The position numbers and the translations under genes were made by a program. Shown piece by piece: positions 57,065-64,000 of a stretch of DNA of 64,000 nucleotides. This DNA is from an unidentified bacterial endosymbiont (GTDB taxonomy: Bacteria > Pseudomonadota > Gammaproteobacteria > Enterobacterales > G038960095). Location: positions 1,550,465 to 1,614,464 of the forward strand of contig NZ_OU907312.1 in the NCBI RefSeq assembly GCF_918320885.1, read 5' to 3'. Under the pieces are notes generated by a model. The model was given only the letters and a program-made list of their open reading frames with translations. It searched no databases and was not told where the DNA came from. Positions within the stretch are counted from its first letter, which is position 1. The number at the start of each line of letters is the position of its first letter.

Positions 57065-59701
57065 ATGAATATAAAAATTAAAGAGGGTAATAACCCTCTC
57101 CACTGGGCTACTCAATATAATGATATAGCAACCGTAAAAAATTTACTAAATAGTACTCATCTAGATCCTAATATAAAAAATAACCATGGTGAAACCGCTC
57201 TTCACTATGCTGCTGAATATGGTTATATACAGGTTATAGAAACCTTACTAAAAGATAATCGTACCGATCCCAACCCACAAGATAAAGAGGGTAAAACGCC
57301 GCTTCATTATGCTGTTATCAATAATAATATAGATACTGTAGAAAAATTACTAGAATATGAATTTGTAGAACCTAATTTAAAAAATAGATATGGTGAAACC
57401 CCGCTTCATACAGCCACTGAATATAATCATATAGCCATTGTAAAAATATTGCTAAGCTATAATGGTACAGATCCAAATACAAAAGATAACTCTGGGGAAA
57501 CCTCTCTTCACTGGGCGACTATGAAAGATTACACAGAAATTGTAAAAATGTTACTCAAGGATAATCGTACCGATCCCAATATAAAAGATGACACTGGTAA
57601 AAGTCCTCTTCATTGGGCAACTACAAATGATCATATAGGAATTGTCGTCATATTGCTAGACAATAGATCTATAACAACCAACTTAAAAGATAACGATGGT
57701 GAAACTCCTCTGCATAAGGCTGCTCGATATAATCGAGTAGACATTATAGAAAAATTACTCAATGATCATTCTACCTATTCTAATTTAAAAAATTATTCTG
57801 GTAATACCGCGCTTCACTTGGCTACTAAAAATAACCATACAAAAATTATAAAAAAATTATTAGGAAAAGTAGAGCCTAATTTAAAAAATAAAAACAATCA
57901 AACGGCACTTCATTTGGCTTCTAAATATAATTATATAGAAATTATAGAGCAATTAATCAATAATAATAGTGTAGAGCATAATATAAGAGATGGTCATGGA
58001 AAAACCATTTTTCACTATGCTGTCGAAAATGATCACCTAGCCATGGTGAGAATTTTACTAAAATATGCATTTTTAAATCCTAACTTAGCAGATAATTCTG
58101 GACAAAACCCTCTTCACTATGCAGCTAAAGCTGGTTATATAGAAATCATGGAAGAGCTACTAAAAAGTTATTTTTTAAATGATAACTTACAAGATAAAAA
58201 TGGTAGAACTCCTCTTCATTTATCTGCTATAAAAGGTCATGTCAGAATTGTAGAGCAATTACTAAACCATCCTAACACAAACAATAATTTACAAGATAGC
58301 CATAGCAGAACGCCTCTTCATTATGCCGCTGCCATTGGACATAAAGACATTGTAGAAAAATTACTAAATAACAGATCTATAGAAGCTAATTCACAAGATC
58401 ATGATGGTAAAACTTCTCTTCACTATGCTGCTATAAACGGTCATATAGGCACTGTAGAAAAATTACTAGAAAATAAATCTGTAAACCCTAATTTACACGA
58501 TCACAATGGTAAAACCCCTCTTCATGAGGCGGCTATAAAAGGCCATATAGGCACTGTAAAAAAATTACTAGAAAATAAATCTGTAAAACTTAATTTACAA
58601 GATTACAGTGGTAAAACTCCTCTTCATTGGGCTGCTATCAACAGTTCTCTAGAAGTCGTAGAAAAACTACTCAGGAACAGCTCTGTAGAACCTGATCCAC
58701 AAGATTATTCTGGTAAAACACCTCTTCATTTTGCTGCTATAAACGGTCCTGTAGGGATTGTCGAAAAATTACTAGAAAATAGATTTGTAAACCCTAATTC
58801 ACAAGATCGCAATGGCAAAACCCCTCTTCATTGGGCTACTGCAAACGGTCATACAGACATTGTAGAAAGATTGCTAGAAAATAAATTTATAAAACTTAAT
58901 TTAAAAGATAACCATGGTGAAACTCCTCTTCACTTAGCGACTGAAAACAATCATAAAAAAATTGTAGAAAAACTTCTAAGCCACTCTACTATAAATATTA
59001 ATCTAAAAAACAACAATGGTGAAACAGCCTTTAACTTAGCCATTAAACAACAATGCTGGAATATTGCAATCATTCTGATTAGACATCATGTAACGATTAC
59101 AGAACTCAGTAATGAAAATATTGAATCAATAAGAACACATATCCAACATAATTTGTATCCAGATAGATTTGAGCTTTTAAGCAAAATTAAAGATTATTCA
59201 ACTCATTTAACAGAAACACCCCCAGAAAGTTTGGGGGTAAAGTCTACTCGTCAGCGTCGTCACTTACAACGACCTAAAGCCCTGACTTCTAGTGCCAACA
59301 CACATCAACCCTGGGCGAGCGCTCTACTGAGAGAGATCACCAGCCTGCTTACCGGAGTACACTGGAAGTGGCCAGCCCTTTACTCCTCTTTGAAAACAAC
59401 CGCTCCACCGAGCAACCCTCTCACCCTGAATATAAACACTGAGCAACCAAACGCTCCTCACTGTGGTAATCAACCACAGGAGTACAATGCCGGCTACTTG
59501 CAAGGCTTACTGCTGCTTTCAAACTTGGTGGTCAAAAAGTGGATGGGAGAGCAAACCCCCACGACTTCTGACGACTCCCTGCCTCACGCTCAGGCACGAC
59601 TGCAGCCCCTATTGCAGCAACAGTGTGTGGATTTTTCAAGTGGTGAGAATCTTCCTTACAAAGGTTATAGAGGAGCCTATGAACAGAGGTGTCGACTCTA
59701 A
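57065..59701 (+). CDS. Large ankyrin-repeat protein 2 with C-terminal module
   Basis: The ATG at 57065 follows TTAAGGAAAAAACT, so it was preferred to an ATG 93 nt upstream. The 878 residues contain about 20 ankyrin repeats (GKTPLHYAAINGHIGTVEKL, LLENKSVNPNLQDHNGKT type). The cap TITELSNENIESIRTHIQHN follows, then the ~150-residue C-terminal module shared with the other two proteins (SSANTHQPWASALLREITSL, EYNAGYLQGLLLLSNLVVKK, LLQQQCVDFSSG). The repeats are AT-rich, while the C-terminal module DNA is near genome average. No signal peptide or membrane anchor is obvious, apart from the hydrophobic GLLLLSNLVV stretch. This is the intact reference copy of the family. Confidence 0.87.
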   Translation: MNIKIKEGNNPLHWATQYNDIATVKNLLNSTHLDPNIKNNHGETALHYAAEYGYIQVIETLLKDNRTDPNPQDKEGKTPLHYAVINNNIDTVEKLLEYEFVEPNLKNRYGETPLHTATEYNHIAIVKILLSYNGTDPNTKDNSGETSLHWATMKDYTEIVKMLLKDNRTDPNIKDDTGKSPLHWATTNDHIGIVVILLDNRSITTNLKDNDGETPLHKAARYNRVDIIEKLLNDHSTYSNLKNYSGNTALHLATKNNHTKIIKKLLGKVEPNLKNKNNQTALHLASKYNYIEIIEQLINNNSVEHNIRDGHGKTIFHYAVENDHLAMVRILLKYAFLNPNLADNSGQNPLHYAAKAGYIEIMEELLKSYFLNDNLQDKNGRTPLHLSAIKGHVRIVEQLLNHPNTNNNLQDSHSRTPLHYAAAIGHKDIVEKLLNNRSIEANSQDHDGKTSLHYAAINGHIGTVEKLLENKSVNPNLHDHNGKTPLHEAAIKGHIGTVKKLLENKSVKLNLQDYSGKTPLHWAAINSSLEVVEKLLRNSSVEPDPQDYSGKTPLHFAAINGPVGIVEKLLENRFVNPNSQDRNGKTPLHWATANGHTDIVERLLENKFIKLNLKDNHGETPLHLATENNHKKIVEKLLSHSTININLKNNNGETAFNLAIKQQCWNIAIILIRHHVTITELSNENIESIRTHIQHNLYPDRFELLSKIKDYSTHLTETPPESLGVKSTRQRRHLQRPKALTSSANTHQPWASALLREITSLLTGVHWKWPALYSSLKTTAPPSNPLTLNINTEQPNAPHCGNQPQEYNAGYLQGLLLLSNLVVKKWMGEQTPTTSDDSLPHAQARLQPLLQQQCVDFSSGENLPYKGYRGAYEQRCRL

Positions 59702-60025
59702 AAACTCTCGAAAAAAAGAGGCTAACCCTGATAAAGAGAGGAGCTACAGCACTGTTCACTAGAATCAAAATAATCAGACGCCAAGCAGCACTTGCCCATT
59801 ACTCTCCCAAAGTCGGTTAGCAGCATTTGGCTAGTAGCCTTTATCTGATCACCTTAACGGAATATTTAAAGGCCCGAGTAAAAAAAACACTAAAACCCGT
59901 ATGTTTTTTTTAGGGATTAGATTATAATTTTTTATGTTAACAATTGTTTAGCAAATAGTTACTATGTTAAGTTTTCTTTATTACTTTATTTGTTGGAAAA
60001 ACTACTTTTTTTGCAAGAGGCCATT
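59702..60025. repeat. Intergenic unit after ankyrin gene 2
   Basis: Homologous to 56733-57064, with the same order of AACCCTGATAAA, hairpin and AT-rich leader. It supports tandem duplication of the ankyrin genes together with their downstream spacer. Confidence 0.65.
59809..59842 (+). terminator. Terminator-like hairpin after ankyrin gene 2
   Basis: AAAGTCGGTTAGC (59809-59821) pairs imperfectly with GCTAGTAGCCTTT (59830-59842). It is the counterpart of the hairpin at 56861-56894 with several changes, mostly on one arm. Confidence 0.45.
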
Positions 60026-61510
60026 ATGGATAATCGAGAAGACGAACTTTTTGAAGCTGTTAGCGAACACAGCTTACAAGTTTTAGATGTCGCGCTTAAA
60101 GAAAATATTGATCTTAATTTTAAGAACACAAAAAGCCAAACCTTGCTTCACGTAGCTGTTCTCAGTAACGCTTCAACAATGGTAGAAAAACTACTAGAAA
60201 GTAGTTCTATAGACCCTAACCTACAAAATAATTATGGTGAAACTCCACTGCACCTGGCTGCTCAAAAAAAATATATATCGATTATAAGAAAGTTACTGAA
60301 AAACAAAACTATTAATCCTAATTTAGAAGATGGTAATGGGCGAACGCCTCTTCACCTCGCTGTTATAGATGACAGTGTAGCTGTTGTGCAAGCATTATTA
60401 GCCAATGATTTGGTAAACCCTAATGTACAAGATCATGGGGGTAAAACTCCTCTGCATTTTGCTGCAAAAAATGGCCATATAGAAATTTTACAATCATTGT
60501 TGAAAAATAAATTTATCGAAGCTGATTTACAAGACAAGAAAGGCAAAACGCCTCTTCATATATCCGTTGAGAATAATCGTATAGCAGTTGTAAGAAAATT
60601 ATTAGAAAATAAATCTATCCATCCTAATCTAAAAGCCAATGAGGGTGAAACGCCTCTTCACTTAGCTGCTGAAAGAGAGTATGTAAACATTATAGAACTA
60701 TTGCTAGAAAATAAATCTGTAGAACCTAATTCACAAGATAATTATGGTAAAACTCCTCTTCATTGGGTTGCTGAAGAAGGCAATATGGAAATTGTAAAAA
60801 AATTACTCAATCACCCTTATATAAAGGTTAATCTACAAAATACCTCTAGAAACACAGCTTTTAACCTGGCAGTTGAAGGACAAAACTGGGGGATTGCTGC
60901 CACTCTGATTAGCCACGGCGCAACGATAACAGATTTAAGTGACGACAATATCGATTTACTAAGAAAATACCTGCAAAATAACATTTATAACAATAAAAAA
61001 GTCATTTTAAATGGAATTAAAAATTATCAAAATAGTTTAAAAGAAATCACAATGCAAAATCCGAGAGGCTGGTACAATCAGCCACGGCCTGAAGTGCCGA
61101 CTTCCAGCGCCAACTCGCATCAGCCCTACCCCAGCACTTTATATCAAGCAGTCACCAGACTTTGGAAAACAGCGGCTCCAACCAGCAACCCCTTCACCCT
61201 AAACATAGGCAGTGACCAACCAACCTCTCCTCAGCGTAGTCATAGTCTACAGGCGTACCATGCAGATCTCTTTCAAGGGCTACTCCTGCTAGTGGACTTG
61301 GCAGTTAAAAAATGGATGGGGCGGCAATATGAGCAGCCATCCGCCCCTGCAACTAACTCCCTGCCTCAAGCTACAGCACACCCGCAGCGCCTATTGCAGC
61401 AGCAGTGTGGGGATTTTTCAAGTGGTGATAACCTAACAGCCGATCCTTACAGAGGATATAGCGCCGCCGATACGCTACCAACCTTGCCACTGCCTGCAAT
61501 CAATAGCTAG
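60026..61510 (+). CDS. Ankyrin-repeat protein 3 with C-terminal module
   Basis: The ATG at 60026 follows AGAGG by about 6 nt. The 494-residue protein has about nine ankyrin repeats (GKTPLHFAAKNGHIEILQSL, GETPLHLAAEREYVNIIELL). The shared cap TITDLSDDNIDLLRKYLQNN and the shared C-terminal module follow (PTSSANSHQPYPSTLYQAVT, FQGLLLLVDLAVKKWMGRQY, LLQQQCGDFSSGDN), with a slightly longer end than copy 2. It is the shortest member, differing mainly in repeat number. The AT-rich repeats and richer C-terminal DNA match the other two. It is the last gene of the insertion before the rsmA-pdxA-surA operon. Confidence 0.87.
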   Translation: MDNREDELFEAVSEHSLQVLDVALKENIDLNFKNTKSQTLLHVAVLSNASTMVEKLLESSSIDPNLQNNYGETPLHLAAQKKYISIIRKLLKNKTINPNLEDGNGRTPLHLAVIDDSVAVVQALLANDLVNPNVQDHGGKTPLHFAAKNGHIEILQSLLKNKFIEADLQDKKGKTPLHISVENNRIAVVRKLLENKSIHPNLKANEGETPLHLAAEREYVNIIELLLENKSVEPNSQDNYGKTPLHWVAEEGNMEIVKKLLNHPYIKVNLQNTSRNTAFNLAVEGQNWGIAATLISHGATITDLSDDNIDLLRKYLQNNIYNNKKVILNGIKNYQNSLKEITMQNPRGWYNQPRPEVPTSSANSHQPYPSTLYQAVTRLWKTAAPTSNPFTLNIGSDQPTSPQRSHSLQAYHADLFQGLLLLVDLAVKKWMGRQYEQPSAPATNSLPQATAHPQRLLQQQCGDFSSGDNLTADPYRGYSAADTLPTLPLPAINS

Positions 61511-61662
61511 TACCGTTTGTTAACAATGGCAGTGCTGGAGATAGCTGCTAATCATCAGGGTAAAAACGCCAGTGAATGCTTTCCGGCCCCCTAAATCACC
61601 CAGCACAGGGGTTAGTGCCAGGCGGCCTATCAGGCTAGTCACTCGGTTGGGCCGCGTGTGCG

Positions 61663-62484
61663 TCAGGAGCTGATGTTGCTGGGTTGCAAAGCTAAGTGAT
61701 TGGCTAAGCGACAGTACTGTTCCAGGGTTAAATTTTCTGCGCGCAGCGTGGGATCAATGCCTAAGGCTAATAGCTGTGGGGCAGTCAATAGCTCCCGCAA
61801 GCTATTGCGTAGGGTTTTGCGCCGTTGATTAAAGGCTACCCTACAGATCTGTTGCAGAGCTTGAGGGGCGGCAACCGGATAGGGGGGCTGACGATGCGGC
61901 GTTAACCGAACAACGGCTGACAGCACCTTCGGCGGCGGCTGAAACGCGCTGGCAGGCACCGGAAACAGGTAGCCCACCTGACAATAGTATTGCGTTAAGA
62001 CACTCAAACGCCCGTAAGCCTTGCTCCCCGGCTTAGCCACTAAGCGGTCCACTACCTCCGCTTGCAGCATCCAGTGCATATCCTGAATATGCGCCGCTTG
62101 TTCAAATAGTGTAAAGAGCAGTGGGGTTGAAATATTGTAGGGCAGATTACCAAACAGGCGCAGCGGCTCTCCCCGTTGCTGCGCCAACGCCTTAAAATCC
62201 ACCGTCAAGACATCTTGTTGAATCACCGTCAGCCGATTAGCCCATACAGCGTGCTGCTGCAGCCGCTGTGCCAGCGCCCGATCGAGCTCGATCACCGTGA
62301 GATGGCCACCGTGCTGCAGTACCGGCGCAGTCAATGCCCCCAATCCAGGACCAATCTCGACTAAAGCCTCTCCTGGCACGGGGGCTAGCGCCTGTACAAT
62401 CCCCGCAATCACCCCTTGATCGTGTAAAAAATGCTGGCCAAAGCGTTTACGGGGCTGGTGCCCTAACAGCGCTCTCTCAGTCAT
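61663..62484 (-). CDS. rsmA: 16S rRNA dimethyladenosine transferase (KsgA/RsmA)
   Basis: RsmA methylates two adjacent adenosines near the 3' end of 16S rRNA during subunit maturation. The 273-residue product equals E. coli length and has [14 protein letters not shown], the SAM motif [26 protein letters not shown] and the catalytic [26 protein letters not shown] lies in the C-terminal domain. Its start overlaps the end of pdxA by 8 nt on the minus strand, as in the surA-pdxA-rsmA-apaG-apaH operon. apaG and apaH no longer follow directly. Confidence 0.97.
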   Translation of the reverse strand: MTERALLGHQPRKRFGQHFLHDQGVIAGIVQALAPVPGEALVEIGPGLGALTAPVLQHGGHLTVIELDRALAQRLQQHAVWANRLTVIQQDVLTVDFKALAQQRGEPLRLFGNLPYNISTPLLFTLFEQAAHIQDMHWMLQAEVVDRLVAKPGSKAYGRLSVLTQYYCQVGYLFPVPASAFQPPPKVLSAVVRLTPHRQPPYPVAAPQALQQICRVAFNQRRKTLRNSLRELLTAPQLLALGIDPTLRAENLTLEQYCRLANHLALQPSNISS

Positions 62485-63484
62485 GCGGTCCCGCTACTGG
62501 TTGTGTCAAAGTTAATGCCAGATTCACCGCGGCCACTAAACTGCTGACGTCTGCTTGGCCGCTGCCGGCTAAGGTTAAGGCAGTACCATGATCCACCGAG
62601 GTTCGAAGAAATGGCAACCCTAGGGTCATATTGACCGCTTGACCAAAGCCTTGTGATTTTAATGGGATCAGCCCCTGATCGTGGTAGAGCGCTAACACAG
62701 CATCCACCTGCAGCCGCTGCAGCTGCTGGGGCTGAAACAGCGTGTCTGCGGCCAGCGGGCCAATCAATGTCATCCCCTGTGCCCGGAGTTTCGTGAGGGT
62801 GGGATTAATAATGGTCACCTCTTCCACTCCCAGATGCCCCCCTTCACCTGCATGGGGATTGAGTCCACAGATCGCAATACGGGGCCGATCAATGCCAAAC
62901 CAACGCTGCAGTCCCTCAACCAACAGCGTCATGCTGCTGATCAGGCACTCTGGGGTGATTGCCGCGGGGACTTCGGACAATGGCAGATGGGTTGTCGCTA
63001 AGGCGACCCGCAAGGTCGGCGAGACAAACAACATCAAGACCTCCTGACAGTGAGCACACTGCGCCAAATAGCCAGTATGGCCGCTAAAAGCGTAGCCAGC
63101 GTCGTTGATCACCCCTTTATGCACCGGTCCAGTCACTAAAGCAGCAAACTCACCGCGCAGACAGCCCTCCGTAGCACGGGCAATACTCCGTAATACCGCA
63201 AGACTATTAGCGGGATTTAATTGTCCTGACGTGACAGCAGCCGGAAAAGCGAGTGGCAACACCTGCAAGGTTCCAGCCCGCTGCGGTATGGGGGTCGTCT
63301 CTGGATCATACGCCAATACCGTTAAGGGGAGATCCAGTTGGGCAGCACGCGCTAACAACAGTTGCGGATCAGTCGCAATGACTAACTCGACCGGCCAAGC
63401 GCGTTGGGCTAATTCTACGACTAAATCGGGGCCAATCCCTGCTGGCTCGCCGGCAGTGATGACTAGGCGTTGTGGCAGTATCAT
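62477..63484 (-). CDS. pdxA: 4-hydroxythreonine-4-phosphate dehydrogenase
   Basis: PdxA oxidises 4-phosphohydroxy-threonine in DXP-independent-start pyridoxal phosphate synthesis (the PdxB/PdxA/PdxJ route). The ATG at 63484 overlaps the surA stop by one base (TAATG) and gives [20 protein letters not shown], like E. coli; a longer frame into surA was rejected. The 335-residue product has the metal ligands in [27 protein letters not shown] and [12 protein letters not shown], and [15 protein letters not shown]. It is translationally coupled to surA and rsmA. Confidence 0.96.
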   Translation of the reverse strand: MILPQRLVITAGEPAGIGPDLVVELAQRAWPVELVIATDPQLLLARAAQLDLPLTVLAYDPETTPIPQRAGTLQVLPLAFPAAVTSGQLNPANSLAVLRSIARATEGCLRGEFAALVTGPVHKGVINDAGYAFSGHTGYLAQCAHCQEVLMLFVSPTLRVALATTHLPLSEVPAAITPECLISSMTLLVEGLQRWFGIDRPRIAICGLNPHAGEGGHLGVEEVTIINPTLTKLRAQGMTLIGPLAADTLFQPQQLQRLQVDAVLALYHDQGLIPLKSQGFGQAVNMTLGLPFLRTSVDHGTALTLAGSGQADVSSLVAAVNLALTLTQPVAGPHD

Positions 63485-64000
63485 TAGGGATTCAGTATCT
63501 TGATATAGGCGGCCGCACGCTGCTCCTGTAACCAATTCTGACTCTCTTCAGACAGCTTACGCTGCCAAAGCATCTGCATCGCCTGCTCTTTTCGAGTGGC
63601 TTCCGTGATCACGCCTTGACGGGTACCCAACCGTTCAATTAAATGCCAACCCAAGGAGGTACGTACAGGCTGGCTTAACTGATGAGGTGCCAATTGACGC
63701 AACGCCGCTGCAAATTCCGGGGCGTAGATGGCCGGATCGGCCCACCCTAAATCGCCGCCTTTGGCTGCAGAGCCTGGATCTTGCGAATAGCGACGAGCCA
63801 ATTCGCCAAAAGAGTGCTCTCTCTTTTTAATCTGTTGGGCTAACTGCTGGAGTTCTGCTTTGAGCTGCTGATCAGGCTGAATCACTGACGGTTTGAGTAA
63901 AATATGCCGCGCGTGGATCTCCAAGGTGGTCGGTTGTTTAGGATCACGACGATCCTCTACCCGTAAAATATAAAAACCGACGCCGGTCCGAATAGGGCCC
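63484..64000 (-). CDS. surA: Periplasmic chaperone/peptidyl-prolyl isomerase SurA, C-terminal part
   Basis: SurA escorts outer-membrane proteins through the periplasm to BAM. Only the C-terminal ~171 residues are in the window, because the frame is open to the right edge. It shows the end of the first and all of the second parvulin domain: [49 protein letters not shown] and [13 protein letters not shown]. The last part is the final helix [15 protein letters not shown], similar to the E. coli ending. The stop overlaps the pdxA start. Together with bamD it shows the outer-membrane assembly line is retained. Confidence 0.96.
   Translation of the reverse strand, partial: GPIRTGVGFYILRVEDRRDPKQPTTLEIHARHILLKPSVIQPDQQLKAELQQLAQQIKKREHSFGELARRYSQDPGSAAKGGDLGWADPAIYAPEFAAALRQLAPHQLSQPVRTSLGWHLIERLGTRQGVITEATRKEQAMQMLWQRKLSEESQNWLQEQRAAAYIKILNP

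Noticed and set aside
57065-59701. Regularly spaced DNA repeats resembling a CRISPR array
   Set aside because: The ~100-bp periodicity is explained by coding ankyrin repeats in one open frame; there are no conserved short repeats with unique spacers.

Overview
The window looks like part of the chromosome of a host-associated gammaproteobacterium close to the Enterobacterales. Housekeeping proteins are close in length and sequence to their Escherichia coli counterparts, and many gene neighbourhoods match E. coli: yfiH-rluD-bamD, dnaA-dnaN-recF-gyrB, ispH-dapB-carA-carB, tgt-yajC-secD-secF, csrB-queF-ppnN, dapD-map-rpsB-tsf-pyrH, dnaQ-rnhA-yafS-gloB-mltD, and folA-apaH-rsmA-pdxA-surA. These blocks are abruptly joined to one another and several expected members are missing at their usual places (raiA, most of pheA, syd, frr, oppD/oppF, apaG, dusB). 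That pattern, plus eukaryote-directed proteins, suggests a symbiont or pathogen with a genome under rearrangement and loss. No rRNA or tRNA gene was seen.

Layout. 1-2.7 kb: yfiH (cut by the left edge), rluD, bamD and a chorismate mutase stub of pheA. 3-9 kb: the dnaA-dnaN-recF-gyrB replication cluster. 9-10 kb: a gene remnant and a ribbon-helix-helix/MazF toxin-antitoxin pair behind a perfect palindrome. 10.5-14.1 kb: NhaC-type antiporter with a structured leader, a 2-Cys peroxiredoxin and a small ankyrin membrane protein. 14.8-23.4 kb: carB, carA, dapB and ispH on the minus strand, interrupted by a plus-strand gene encoding a protein with an IpaH/SspH-like NEL ubiquitin ligase domain. 23.6-28.1 kb: tgt-yajC-secD-secF. 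28.6-28.9 kb: a CsrB-type regulatory RNA, not a protein gene. 29.5-33.9 kb: queF, ppnN, then an orphan AT-rich gene bracketed by two near-identical copies of the ppnN 3' end. 34-35.4 kb: an orphan shufflon-type PilV minor pilin. 35.5-40 kb: dapD, map, rpsB, tsf, pyrH. 40-47.3 kb: an oligopeptide importer with three tandem oppA genes plus oppB and oppC but no ATPase genes. 47.4-53.4 kb: dnaQ, rnhA, yafS, gloB, mltD, fis, folA, apaH. 53.4-61.5 kb: three tandem ankyrin-repeat genes in the place normally held by apaG. 61.7-64 kb: rsmA (ksgA), pdxA and surA (cut by the right edge).

How it fits together. The core genes cover replication, lysine/diaminopimelate, pyrimidine/arginine, isoprenoid, queuosine and pyridoxal phosphate synthesis, protein export and outer-membrane assembly. 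The accessory genes (NEL ligase, ankyrin proteins, PPxY-containing orphan, PilV) look aimed at a eukaryotic host or at surface contact. The best candidates for something new are the NEL ligase with a repeat-rich non-LRR front end, the C-terminal module shared by the three ankyrin proteins, and the orphan gene flanked by the ppnN duplication. All functional statements rest on reading the sequence and remembered family features; no database search was run.
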